Below are positions 1 to 8,823 of a stretch of DNA of 64,000 nucleotides, piece after piece; positions within the stretch are counted from its first letter, which is position 1, and the number at the start of each line of letters is the position of its first letter. The notes under the pieces are model-generated. The model was not told where the DNA came from, did not search any database, and saw nothing but the letters and a program-made list of their open reading frames with translations. Position numbers and translations under genes: made by a program. Source of the DNA: an uncultured Desulfobacter sp. (GTDB lineage: Bacteria; Desulfobacterota; Desulfobacteria; Desulfobacterales; Desulfobacteraceae); NCBI RefSeq assembly GCF_963664415.1, contig NZ_OY761445.1, positions 1,824,501 to 1,888,500 of the forward strand. The letters run 5' to 3'.

Positions 1-509
1 CGTTGTACAGTAAAAACGCCGGCACAAGTAATGTTTACCGAATACTGGGTTGGAAATGGGCCGGATTGGTTCTCATAAGCGATGTGGGCAAAGCGTTTCT
101 GATGTCGGCGGCGGCAGTGCGTTTTTTGTCTGCGCCCGCACAAACCTGGGTGGGATTTTTTCTGCTGCTTGGCAACCGGTTCCCATGTTTTCACGGGTTT
201 AAAGGGGGTAAAGGCGTTGCTCATTTCATTGGCTTTTCCTTGTTTCCCACCCCTTTATTTACCGTGCTATCCCTTGCCGGCTGGTGTGTTGGGTATCTGT
301 TTTTCCGGCGTTCCTTTGCAGGGTCCATGGTGCTTGTGACCATTCTCGGCATGGGACTTGTTCTGACATCCGGCACGGATTTTATGGGTATTGCCGGGGT
401 TATTGTATGTATGGGGTTTATCATATTTAATCATAAAACCAACCTGCTTGCCCTCATATCCCAAAATCGAGACAGAGACGTTTCAAATAAAGCAGGTGAT
501 GGACTATGA
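1..509 (+). CDS. plsY: Glycerol-3-phosphate acyltransferase PlsY-like, 5' end outside window
   Basis: The reading frame is already open at the left edge (first full codon at base 3), so the N-terminus is missing and no start can be assigned. The visible 168 residues carry two PlsY hallmarks: the SxNxGTSN motif near the beginning and the FHGFKGGKGVA phosphate-binding motif about 60 residues later, plus several hydrophobic helices. PlsY is an inner-membrane enzyme that transfers an acyl group from acyl-phosphate to glycerol-3-phosphate. The usual GH before the second motif reads GN here, and the third motif is only loosely kept (FNHKTNL). The stop overlaps the next start in an ATGA, so the two genes are translationally coupled. 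Because it sits in a lipid/export-type cassette rather than alone, it may be a dedicated paralogue and not the housekeeping enzyme. Confidence 0.85.
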   Translation, partial: LYSKNAGTSNVYRILGWKWAGLVLISDVGKAFLMSAAAVRFLSAPAQTWVGFFLLLGNRFPCFHGFKGGKGVAHFIGFSLFPTPLFTVLSLAGWCVGYLFFRRSFAGSMVLVTILGMGLVLTSGTDFMGIAGVIVCMGFIIFNHKTNLLALISQNRDRDVSNKAGDGL

Positions 510-1219
510 CCCCTGAACCCATATCGCCCTGGGCCTTTTTTGACAAGGTGTACTGCATCTCCCTTCGGGATCGCACCGACCGCCGGGAACGGGCCAAAAT
601 TGAATTTTCACGCCTGGGCATTGACAGCCGCGTGGAGTTTGTCCTGGTGGATAAAGATATAGACGATCCCTGCCGGGGAATCTTTGCCTCTCATCTGCTG
701 TGCATGGAAAAAGCCATTGATGCGGATGCCCAACAATGGGTGGTGTTTGAAGATGACGTGGTGTTTCGTCGATATGATCCAAAAATTCTAACGTCCACCG
801 TTGCACATCTGTCCGCCTGCAACACCTGGACCCTGCTCTTTTTCGGGGGGCTGATCAAAGGCAGTTCAAAAACCGGCAATCCAGCAATAAAAAAGATCCG
901 ATATCAGGCGTTGGCCCATGCCTATGCCGTTAATCGCGCCTTTGGTAAAAAAATTGCGAGCCAACCCTGGGGCGGAACACCCTATGATACAATGCTCAAA
1001 AACCTTAGTGACGACTATTTGGGAACAACGCCCTTTTTTGCCTTCCAAAGCAATGCGGCAACAGACAATGATGCCTGCTCAGGGCTGGACAGGTTCCGGC
1101 GCTGTTGCGGCGGCCTTGGATTCATCCAGCTGATGAACGAATTTTTTCATGCCCACCGCTTTGTGATCATTCTCGGTCATATAGCGGTTCTTGCAGGCCT
1201 TGGGGTGTGCATATGGTAA
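506..1219 (+). CDS. Glycosyltransferase family 25 (LPS biosynthesis type)
   Basis: A 237-residue protein whose N-terminus (FDKVYCISLRDRTDRRE) is the characteristic opening of family-25 glycosyltransferases, which add sugars to lipooligosaccharide or other acceptors. An acidic VFEDDVVF motif near residues 76-83 is the expected nucleotide-sugar/metal binding site. The last 25 or so residues are strongly hydrophobic (VIILGHIAVLAGLGV) and look like a C-terminal membrane anchor, which is not usual for the family. The start overlaps the PlsY-like stop by four bases, and the last codons overlap the next gene's start, so the cassette is translated as a unit. The acceptor is unknown; the neighbouring acyltransferase and MMPL exporter suggest a lipid-linked molecule (inference). 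Confidence 0.85.
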   Translation: MTPEPISPWAFFDKVYCISLRDRTDRRERAKIEFSRLGIDSRVEFVLVDKDIDDPCRGIFASHLLCMEKAIDADAQQWVVFEDDVVFRRYDPKILTSTVAHLSACNTWTLLFFGGLIKGSSKTGNPAIKKIRYQALAHAYAVNRAFGKKIASQPWGGTPYDTMLKNLSDDYLGTTPFFAFQSNAATDNDACSGLDRFRRCCGGLGFIQLMNEFFHAHRFVIILGHIAVLAGLGVCIW

Positions 1220-4200
1220 ATTCAAAACCCCGGGAAAAACAGCTGAACATCGGTCTATTGATCATCACACTTTTTGCCGCAACTTTCATGCTCTTTGTCA
1301 GTTTTAAAAGGCTTCATATTGAAACAGATATCACGGCATCACTTCCGGCACACAACCTGGTGATCCGTGATGCCCTTTACTTTTTTGATCATCATCCCAT
1401 CCAGGACCGGGTTGTTATCAGTGCAGGCCTCGGCATTCGAGATCCGGAGCGATTGGTAAAACTGGCCGCCATGGTGGAGGAAAAGCTTTCGGCTTCCGGC
1501 CTGTTCAGCAGTGTGGGCATGGACCACTACCAGGAAATCATGCCCGAACTGATGAATCTGGTGGTAAAGACCCTGCCCTTTCAGTTCACCCGCACCGAGC
1601 TTGAAACCCGGATTGCGCCACTGCTTACCCCGGATGCTATCCGGTATACACTGTCACAGACCTATACCCGGCTACTGAGTCTTGATGAAATCGGCACATC
1701 CGAATTCATAGCCATTGATCCTCTGGGGTTAAAAAACATGGTGCTGGCACGGTTAAAATCCCTGGCACCGGTGGATGAGTTCAACATTTACAAGGGAAAA
1801 CTGTTGTCCAAAGACTCTCGGCACTGCATGATCATGGCCACCCCCCAAGGCTCGGGCACGGACTCAAAATTTTCCACACAGGCCATGGATCTGCTCCAGG
1901 CCATCCAGGCCCAGGCCCAAAAAGAATTTTCAAGGCCCGGTGAACATGCCGTCCTCACATCCGTAGGGGCATTCAGGGCCGCCTATGACAATGAAAGAAT
2001 CATCAAGCATGATGTGCAAAAGGCCATTTTCATTGCCACGGCAGCCATCATCTTATTGCTGTTTCTGGCCTTTCCCCGGCCATGGATCGGGCTTTTAGCC
2101 CTGGTGCCTGCCATGTTCGGCACCATTGCGGGCCTGTTTACCTATGCCCTGTTATATGACGGTATCTCTCTTATTGTCCTTGGATTTGGCGGGGCCATCA
2201 TCTCCATCACCATCGACCACGGCATTACCTATCTGCTGTTTCTGGACCAGCCCCAAAAAACATTTGGCAGACAGGCCTCCACAGAAGTGCGGGCCGTGGG
2301 CCTAATCGCCACCCTGACCACGGTTTGCGCCTTTCTCTCTTTGGGGCTGAGCGATTTTAAAATCCTTGAAGAGCTTGGAAAATTTACAGCCCTGGGCATG
2401 GGGTTCTCCTTTATCTTTATCCATACCCTGTTTCCAAGGATCGTTCCCATGCTTAACCCGGCGAAACCCCGGGCGCTTCCCTTGCAGCGCCTGGTCAACG
2501 CGCTGATAATTAGCGGCAACGGCGGGGCCTGGCTTGCCCTTGCAATAACACTGAGCCTGGTGTGGTTTGCCTGGCCGGTTTTTCATGTGGATCTGTCCGC
2601 CATGAGCACGGTGAGCCGGCAAACCCAGGAGGCGGATGCAAAATTCTATAAAACCTGGGGCAAAGGGTTTACCGGCAAATCCCATCTCATGCTGACGGCC
2701 GGTTCGGTCCCCAAACTTCAGGATTTAAACGACCGGCTGGCAGACAAGGTTTCGGCTGTTCAAACCCAAGGGGTTCCGGCTTCGGGCACAACCCTTTCCA
2801 TGATATTTCCGGGCAAAAACAAAAAACAGGAAAATTATGATGCCTGGGTACAATTCTGGAGTAAAGAACGGGTTAACAGCCTCAAACAAAATCTAAGCAG
2901 GGAAGCAGAGCAGCTCGGTTTTACCCAGGATGCCTTCGCCCCCTTTTTAAACCGGCTTGTACCCACCGACCTGCCCGCCGGACCCGTTGCAATCCCCGAG
3001 ACCCTGTATCCCATGATGGGCATTTCCCAATCCAAGGCAGACGGCGTCCACTGGGTCTGGACCACAACCGTTATGCGCAACCCGGATGTGAATGAAAAAA
3101 ATTTTTATGACACCTTCAGCGCTGTTGCCACCGTTTTTGAACCCCAGCTTTTTTCCACCACCTTAGGCACCCTTTTGTTCACAACCTTTGGCAAAATGTT
3201 TTTTATTATTGCCGGAGCGGTTTTGATCCTGCTGTTCATCTTTTTTCTGGACATTAAACTGACAATCATCACCATGCTGCCGGTCTTTTTTTCCTTTATC
3301 GGCACCCTGGGCACCATGACACTTATAGGCCACAACCTGGACATCCCCTCGTTGATGCTCTCCATCATCGTATTCGGCATAGGCATTGACTTCTCCTTGT
3401 TCTTTGTACGTGCCTACCAGCGTTACCGCGACGAATCCCATCCATCGGTTGCACGGATACGTCTGGCCGTATTCATGGCAGGGGTCTCCACCATGATCGG
3501 CTTCGGGGTGATGTGCCTGGCCGAGCATTCGCTTTTGCAAAGTGCCGGGCTTGCCTGCCTGCTGGGTATCGGCTTTTGCCTTGGAGGAACCTTTTTGATT
3601 CTGCCGCCCCTGCTGCGCCGGTATTTTATTTTACAACCCGTGGAATTGTCATCCGCCCAAGAAGTTTCATCCCAGGAGCCAGACACATCTGCCACATCCC
3701 GAATTCTTAACAGATACCGCACAGCCGAAGCCTACCCCAGAATGTTCGCCCGCTTTAAACTGAAATTTGACCCCATGTTCAAGGAGCTGCCCGACCTTTT
3801 ACCAGCCAGGGGGGATATTTCCCGAATCATGGACATCGGCACAGGCCTCGGAGTGCCGGCTTGCTTTATCCTAGAACGGTTTCCCCATGCCCGGATATTC
3901 GGCATAGAACCCGACCCCGAAAGCCGGCGGATCAGTAACATGGCAATTTCAGGCCAGGGCCGTATAGATATAGGCGGCGCCCCGAATCTTCCCGCTGTTT
4001 CAGCGCCGGTTCAGATGGCTTTGATGCTGGACATGTCTCATTTCTTAACACCGGATGAATTCAAACAGACTTTGGAAAAAATAAAGGCAGCTATGGCCCC
4101 CGGTGGTACCCTTATCATCCGGGCAATTATCCCCCCGGCCGAAAAACCGACACTGGCCTGGTCCATTGAAAAGCTGAAACTTAAATTAACCGGGGTGGTT

Positions 4201-4326
4201 CCCCATTACCTGTCTGTGAAGGCCATCACAGATCTTATCAACAAGGCAGATTTCAGGATGGAAAGCGCCAAAGTATCGGGTAACAATCCTGAAACCGTCT
4301 GGTTCGTCGCAAAGGTGTCCCCATGA
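1213..4326 (+). CDS. MMPL/RND-type exporter fused to a C-terminal SAM-dependent methyltransferase
   Basis: About 1037 residues. An ATG inside the end of the glycosyltransferase gene is preceded by GGGGTG and immediately precedes the first transmembrane helix, so I prefer it to the farther upstream in-frame ATG at 1105. Residues 1-810 have the two-fold RND/MMPL layout: a helix, a large extracytoplasmic loop and a helical bundle, twice. Each bundle has the conserved charged TM4-like segment (SITIDHGITYLLF in the first half, FGIGIDFSLFF in the second). From about residue 826 a soluble class-I methyltransferase domain follows, with motif I near residue 871 (IMDIGTGLGVPACF) and the acidic FGIEPDPES strand end. 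MMPL proteins move lipids or polyenes across the inner membrane. The fused methyltransferase implies that the cargo is methylated at the membrane (inference). The next gene overlaps by ATGA. Confidence 0.85.
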   Translation: MVNSKPREKQLNIGLLIITLFAATFMLFVSFKRLHIETDITASLPAHNLVIRDALYFFDHHPIQDRVVISAGLGIRDPERLVKLAAMVEEKLSASGLFSSVGMDHYQEIMPELMNLVVKTLPFQFTRTELETRIAPLLTPDAIRYTLSQTYTRLLSLDEIGTSEFIAIDPLGLKNMVLARLKSLAPVDEFNIYKGKLLSKDSRHCMIMATPQGSGTDSKFSTQAMDLLQAIQAQAQKEFSRPGEHAVLTSVGAFRAAYDNERIIKHDVQKAIFIATAAIILLLFLAFPRPWIGLLALVPAMFGTIAGLFTYALLYDGISLIVLGFGGAIISITIDHGITYLLFLDQPQKTFGRQASTEVRAVGLIATLTTVCAFLSLGLSDFKILEELGKFTALGMGFSFIFIHTLFPRIVPMLNPAKPRALPLQRLVNALIISGNGGAWLALAITLSLVWFAWPVFHVDLSAMSTVSRQTQEADAKFYKTWGKGFTGKSHLMLTAGSVPKLQDLNDRLADKVSAVQTQGVPASGTTLSMIFPGKNKKQENYDAWVQFWSKERVNSLKQNLSREAEQLGFTQDAFAPFLNRLVPTDLPAGPVAIPETLYPMMGISQSKADGVHWVWTTTVMRNPDVNEKNFYDTFSAVATVFEPQLFSTTLGTLLFTTFGKMFFIIAGAVLILLFIFFLDIKLTIITMLPVFFSFIGTLGTMTLIGHNLDIPSLMLSIIVFGIGIDFSLFFVRAYQRYRDESHPSVARIRLAVFMAGVSTMIGFGVMCLAEHSLLQSAGLACLLGIGFCLGGTFLILPPLLRRYFILQPVELSSAQEVSSQEPDTSATSRILNRYRTAEAYPRMFARFKLKFDPMFKELPDLLPARGDISRIMDIGTGLGVPACFILERFPHARIFGIEPDPESRRISNMAISGQGRIDIGGAPNLPAVSAPVQMALMLDMSHFLTPDEFKQTLEKIKAAMAPGGTLIIRAIIPPAEKPTLAWSIEKLKLKLTGVVPHYLSVKAITDLINKADFRMESAKVSGNNPETVWFVAKVSP

Positions 4327-5393
4327 ATATAGATACCAGCCACAACATCGGTTGTGCCGGAAACTTTGAATTTTCCAAACAAAAAATTGATGATGCGTTA
4401 GCCTGCAATCGGCTTCTCTCCATGGAGGTGGAATTAAGCCTGCGGTGCAATTTTCACTGCACCTACTGCTATGTACCCCATGATTCCTACTTTGATGATG
4501 AACTCAGCCTTGACGAAATCTTTGAAGTAATCCTGCAGGCCAAAGCACTTGGCGCCGGAAAAATTATCCTGTTGGGCGGCGAGCCCAGTATCTACCCCCA
4601 TATCCGGGAAGTTATTGCATTTTTACACAAACACAGTCTTGAAACGGAAATGTTTACCAACGGCACCGGCATTACCCCGGATTTTGCCAGGGAACTTAGG
4701 GCAACAGGCGTCAGGGTTGTCCTAAAAATGAACTCCTTTCATGAGGGCAGACAGGATGCACTTGCAGGAAAAAAAGGGGCATTTCACATTATCCACAATG
4801 CCTTAGGCAACCTCAAATCGGCAGGCTATCCTGCCAAAGACGCCTTCCTGGCCCTGAGCACCATCATCTGCCGCCAGAACCGTGATGAACTGACCGACCT
4901 GTGGACCTGGATCAGGGACAACAATATGGCGCCCTATTTTGAAATCATCACCCCCCAGGGCCAGGCAAAAAACAATGCATCCCTTGAACTCACCCCCCTG
5001 GAACTGAAAGCCGTGTTTGATGAAATCTGTGCCGTCGACCGGGAGCGTTACAGCATTGAATGGGACCCCCAGCCACCGCTCATGGGCAACCAGTGCATGC
5101 GCCACCAGTTTTCCTGCACAATCACGTCCATCGGCAATGTCCAACCCTGCGTGGGCATTACAAAAGCAATCGGAAATATACGAAAAACGCGTCTTAAGGA
5201 TATTCTGGAGCACTCCCGGGAACTTAAAATGCTGAAAAACCACCATCAGACCATTAAGGGATTCTGCCGAACCTGTGAAAAAAACGACACCTGTTACGGA
5301 TGCCGTGGGGCAGCCTTCCAGGTCACCGGCGATATCCTGGCTTCGGACCCTTTGTGCTGGCGAAACCCGGATAACCTTAAACGTCATCGTTAA
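4323..5393 (+). CDS. Radical SAM protein with C-terminal SPASM-like cysteine cluster
   Basis: A 356-residue enzyme with a canonical CxxxCxxC [4Fe-4S]/SAM motif at Cys42, Cys46 and Cys49 (CNFHCTYC), a GGEP-type motif (LLGGEPSIYP) and the expected TIM-barrel spacing. The C-terminus is cysteine-rich (CRTCEKNDTCYGCRG, then a last CW), as in SPASM/twitch extensions that hold auxiliary iron-sulfur clusters. Such enzymes modify peptides or small molecules by radical chemistry. The start overlaps the exporter stop by four bases, making it the last gene of the cassette. No precursor-peptide gene is visible next to it, so a small-molecule or lipid-linked substrate is as likely as a peptide. The substrate cannot be read from sequence. 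Confidence 0.85.
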   Translation: MNIDTSHNIGCAGNFEFSKQKIDDALACNRLLSMEVELSLRCNFHCTYCYVPHDSYFDDELSLDEIFEVILQAKALGAGKIILLGGEPSIYPHIREVIAFLHKHSLETEMFTNGTGITPDFARELRATGVRVVLKMNSFHEGRQDALAGKKGAFHIIHNALGNLKSAGYPAKDAFLALSTIICRQNRDELTDLWTWIRDNNMAPYFEIITPQGQAKNNASLELTPLELKAVFDEICAVDRERYSIEWDPQPPLMGNQCMRHQFSCTITSIGNVQPCVGITKAIGNIRKTRLKDILEHSRELKMLKNHHQTIKGFCRTCEKNDTCYGCRGAAFQVTGDILASDPLCWRNPDNLKRHR

Positions 5394-5468
5394 ATTTAGT
5401 TGGAGCAATATCCCGACTTTTTGTCTTTTTTCATACTTTGGTTGACAACAAGCAAGCTCCTATCCTAA

Positions 5469-6389
5469 TATTTTACATTAGCTCATACTAAAGAATTCTT
5501 CAATGCAGGGATCGATGACGATTTTTGCTTGGGCAAGATTCAAAGCGCATTCCAGATTTCAAAAAAACAGGATGCACCCATTTATACTACAGCCGCAAAA
5601 AACGCTGAGAGCTTGTTCGTTAATAAAGATGCGGTTATCAAGGCAGGATCTCCAGAGCAGCATGACGTTTATCTTGATTCCCGCTATTACACCATTGCTG
5701 GATATGAACCCAATGCATTTGAAGGCACATTTGCTGAAATTGATAAACGGATTCACCCCGATGACCTTGAGCGGGTTCGATTGAGCTTTCGCCGGTATAT
5801 AGCCGGGGAATTGGAGAGCTTTGAAGCCCCGTTCAGATTTCTGCGTAAAGACGGCAAGTTGACCATCATTCAAGGCACTGTGATTGATATCACGGAACGA
5901 AAACAACGGGAATCAGAGATGTGCAGCCTGCGCAACTATCTGAGTATTTTCCTCCTTGTTGCCAACGGGGTGGAAGGTGCCGTGATCCGGGTGGATGATA
6001 TCACGGACCAGGTACGCATGGAAGAGATGATGATCCAAAGCGAAAAGATGCTTACCGTGGGAGGGCTTGCCGCCGGCATGGCCCATGAGATAAACAATCC
6101 CCTGGCCAGTATGCTGCAGACTGCCAACGTTATGCAGAATCGCCTCAACAGTCGTCTTGATATCCCGGCAAATCAAAAAACGGCGGAAAAGGCGGGTATA
6201 ACCTTGGAAGGCCTCGAACAGTTCATGGAGGCCAGAAGCATCCCCCGCATGCTGGAAACCATCGTCACCTCAGGCAAACGGGTGGCGGAGATGGTTGTAG
6301 AATCAGAGCCGGGTGCCGGGGCAAAATTCATCATCCGCCTGCCTCTCAGAAAAAACAAACCCAACACTGGAAAAGACCTTTTCCTATGA
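5469..6389 (+). pseudogene. PAS histidine kinase remnant with internal deletions
   Basis: The open frame encodes a PAS/PAC module (SRYYTIAGYEP ... FLRKDGKLTIIQGTVIDITERK), a dimerisation/phosphoacceptor helix (GLAAGMAHEINNPLASML) and then the very end of a HATPase domain (ESEPGAGAKFIIRLPL). Two joints look like deletions. After LRNYLS the sequence jumps straight to VANGVEGAVIRVDD, skipping a second PAS body. After GKRVAEMV it jumps to ESEPGAG, losing the N, G1 and G2 boxes that bind ATP. No kinase activity is possible. The frame stays open through both joints. No convincing ribosome site or ATG start is present (candidate starts are the TTG at 5529 or the out-of-frame ATG at 5503), and the beginning resembles a receiver-domain end (FFNAGIDD). 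It is most likely a decaying gene. Confidence 0.75.
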
Positions 6390-6416
6390 GAAATAAAAAT
6401 AAACGAAGGAACACGC

Positions 6417-7268
6417 TTGGCTTATTTAATTGAAATAGAGGACATTATAGAGAATGCAGGGTCCTTGTTGACGCTGCCGGATATCTGTATGCAGATCAAA
6501 CGGCTCGTGGCCGATCCAGCGTCATCAGTGGATGATCTTGCCGGGCTGATCTCTAAAGATCCGGCACTGACAGCAAGATTATTAAAAATAGTGAACAGCC
6601 CAATTTACTATTTCCCGCGAAAAATTTCTTCTGTTTCTGAAGCAATTCCCCTGATTGGCGCTGACCAACTTTATAATTTAGCGCTGGCGACAACCGCTGC
6701 CGCGATTATTCAAACGGTTGGGGGAAGCTATATCGAAATGAAAACGCTTTGGAAAAAGGCCGTCTACTCAGCGATTTTCGCCAAATCCTTAAGCCCGAAC
6801 AAATCAGGTGACGGTGAAAATCTTTTTGTTGCAGGGCTGCTGAGTGATATTGGCGCATTGGCAATTGTGAAACATGCTCCGGCAATTGCTTTAACCGCCA
6901 TAGGTGCCCCCAGGAAAGGACAATTTCCCTGGCAGCGGGAAAAAGAGGTGCTTGGGTTTACCGTGGCCGAAGTCAGCGGGGCATTACTTACGTCCTGGAA
7001 CCTGTCTGATGAGATTGCCGTTCCTGTTGGCTGCCAACACGCACCTGACAAAGGACAGCATCATGTTGTCTCCTGCTGCATTCTCCATATTGCCACAAGA
7101 CTGGCGGCAGAGACCATTGATAAAAATCAGGGGCAGACCTTAGATTATCGAAAAGCCATACAGAAAAAACCTTTGGCGCAATTGGGAATGGACCATAAGG
7201 ATATAGACACAAAGGTATCAGAAGTAAATGAAATTGCTCCGGACATACTAAATATATTCATAATATAA
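6417..7268 (+). CDS. HDOD domain signalling protein
   Basis: A 283-residue protein beginning at TTG, supported by a well-placed GAAGGA about seven bases upstream; no ATG fits. It shows the HDOD pattern: LLTLPDICMQIKRLV, then SKDPALTARLLKIVNSPIYYF, then the conserved ISSVSEAIPLIG segment and a degenerate HD-like helical core. HDOD proteins are non-catalytic relatives of HD phosphohydrolases that act as scaffolds in signalling, often beside HD-GYP and histidine kinase genes, exactly as here. Fifteen bases separate it from the next gene, so the two are probably cotranscribed. The partner or ligand is unknown. Confidence 0.85.
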   Translation: MAYLIEIEDIIENAGSLLTLPDICMQIKRLVADPASSVDDLAGLISKDPALTARLLKIVNSPIYYFPRKISSVSEAIPLIGADQLYNLALATTAAAIIQTVGGSYIEMKTLWKKAVYSAIFAKSLSPNKSGDGENLFVAGLLSDIGALAIVKHAPAIALTAIGAPRKGQFPWQREKEVLGFTVAEVSGALLTSWNLSDEIAVPVGCQHAPDKGQHHVVSCCILHIATRLAAETIDKNQGQTLDYRKAIQKKPLAQLGMDHKDIDTKVSEVNEIAPDILNIFII

Positions 7269-7283
7269 GGGTAATGGTTACCT

Positions 7284-8822
7284 ATGATGGATGAACTTAT
7301 ATTAAAAGAAGAAGACAATACCCGGAAAAATGACGACAGGTATTTACCATGGAAGATTTTGGTAGTAGATGACGAGGAAGGCGTTCATCAGGTCACAAAA
7401 CTGGCGCTTAAAAATTTCACTTTTGATAACAGAAGATTAAAATTTCTCCATGCCTATTCCGCCGCCCAGGCCATTGAAATCCTTGTTGAGCACCCTAATA
7501 TAGCCATCGTTTTACTCGATGTGGTCATGGAGTCAGAACATGCCGGATTAAGGCTGGTAAAAAAAATCCGGGAAGAGATCAAAAATACGAACACCCGGAT
7601 TGTTCTGAGAACCGGTCAGCCGGGACAGGCACCGGAGCAAGAGGTTATTCAAAACTATGATATCAACGACTACAAGACCAAAACCGAACTGACTGCGAAC
7701 AAGTTGTTTACCCTGATGTATGCAACATTAAGATCCTACCGTGATATCATTACCCTTGAAAAAAGTCGAAAGGGCCTGGAAAAACTTATTGTTGCCTCAA
7801 GGGGCATTTCATCAAGGGTGGCGCTGGCCCAATTTATACGCGTGACGGTTGAGCAATTGACCAATCTTCTTAACATTGAAGAAACCACCATTTTTTCCTG
7901 CAAGGTCACAGGATATATCCTTTCAGAGCAGTGCCTGGAGGTGTATGCGTCGGAAAACCCTCTTGGATCCAACTGTATCCATATTGCTGATTTACCGGAT
8001 GGTAAACGGGACATCATTTTATCGGCGATTACAGAGCAAACAAATATTTTTGAAAAGGACAGATTTGTTGTGTACTGCTCAAATAGCAGTCAAATTGTTC
8101 TGTTTTTTGCCCAGATAAATCAGGTCCTGTCCGATCTTGATGTTCGTTTGCTTAACATATTTACGGAAAACCTCATTGTCACGCTGGAGAACATTCAGCT
8201 CAATGAGACAATCACCGACAGCCAAAAGGAAATGGTTTACCGGTTGGGAGAGGTTGTCGAATCCCGTTCCAAGGAAACCGGAAACCATGTGAAGCGGATG
8301 GCACATTACTCAGAGCTGCTTGCCTTGCTGGTGGGTCTGGATAAAACCGAAGCAGAGTTAGTCAAAACAGCTTCGCCAATGCATGATATTGGTAAAATTG
8401 CAATTCCCGATGCAATTTTGACCAAACCAGGCAAATTGAATGCCGAGGAATGGGCGATTGTGAAGACCCATCCGCAACGGGGGTACGAAATACTCGAACA
8501 CTCCTCTCTGACTGTAATGAACATCAGTGCCGTCATTGCTTTGACGCATCATGAAAAATGGGATGGCAGTGGTTATCCGGAAGGGCTGAAAGGCACTGAT
8601 ATTCATATTTATGGCAGGATAACCGCCATTGCCGATGTCTTTGATGCCCTGGGAAGTGAGCGCTGTTATAAAAAGGCCTGGTCCCTTGATAAAATTATAT
8701 CACTTTTCAAAAGTGAAAAAGGTAAACATTTTGATCCCCTGTTAACGGATCTGTTTCTTGAGAATCTGGATAATTTTTTGGTAATCAGGGACAAATTTAT
8801 TGATTACAATACGAGAGGCTAA
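7284..8822 (+). CDS. Response regulator with DUF3369 and HD-GYP phosphodiesterase domain
   Basis: 512 residues. The N-terminal receiver (ILVVDDEEGVHQV) has its phosphoacceptor Asp near residue 79 in VLLDVVM. A middle DUF3369 region (about 170-320) is typical of this receiver family. The C-terminal HD-GYP domain has the metal-binding HD pair at His367/Asp368 (MHDIGKIAIPDAIL), a second HH at 422-423 and the GSGYPEGL signature, all intact. This predicts hydrolysis of cyclic di-GMP in the cytoplasm under control of phosphorylation. The next gene, a receiver-kinase hybrid, begins two bases after its stop and is the obvious phosphorelay partner. One of the better-supported signalling proteins in the window. 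Confidence 0.92.
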   Translation: MMDELILKEEDNTRKNDDRYLPWKILVVDDEEGVHQVTKLALKNFTFDNRRLKFLHAYSAAQAIEILVEHPNIAIVLLDVVMESEHAGLRLVKKIREEIKNTNTRIVLRTGQPGQAPEQEVIQNYDINDYKTKTELTANKLFTLMYATLRSYRDIITLEKSRKGLEKLIVASRGISSRVALAQFIRVTVEQLTNLLNIEETTIFSCKVTGYILSEQCLEVYASENPLGSNCIHIADLPDGKRDIILSAITEQTNIFEKDRFVVYCSNSSQIVLFFAQINQVLSDLDVRLLNIFTENLIVTLENIQLNETITDSQKEMVYRLGEVVESRSKETGNHVKRMAHYSELLALLVGLDKTEAELVKTASPMHDIGKIAIPDAILTKPGKLNAEEWAIVKTHPQRGYEILEHSSLTVMNISAVIALTHHEKWDGSGYPEGLKGTDIHIYGRITAIADVFDALGSERCYKKAWSLDKIISLFKSEKGKHFDPLLTDLFLENLDNFLVIRDKFIDYNTRG

Positions 8823-8823
8823 G

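Noticed and set aside
1105..1212. Upstream start for the MMPL protein
   Set aside because: Would overlap the glycosyltransferase by 115 bases and add a non-conserved segment before the first helix; the ATG at 1213 has a better upstream sequence.
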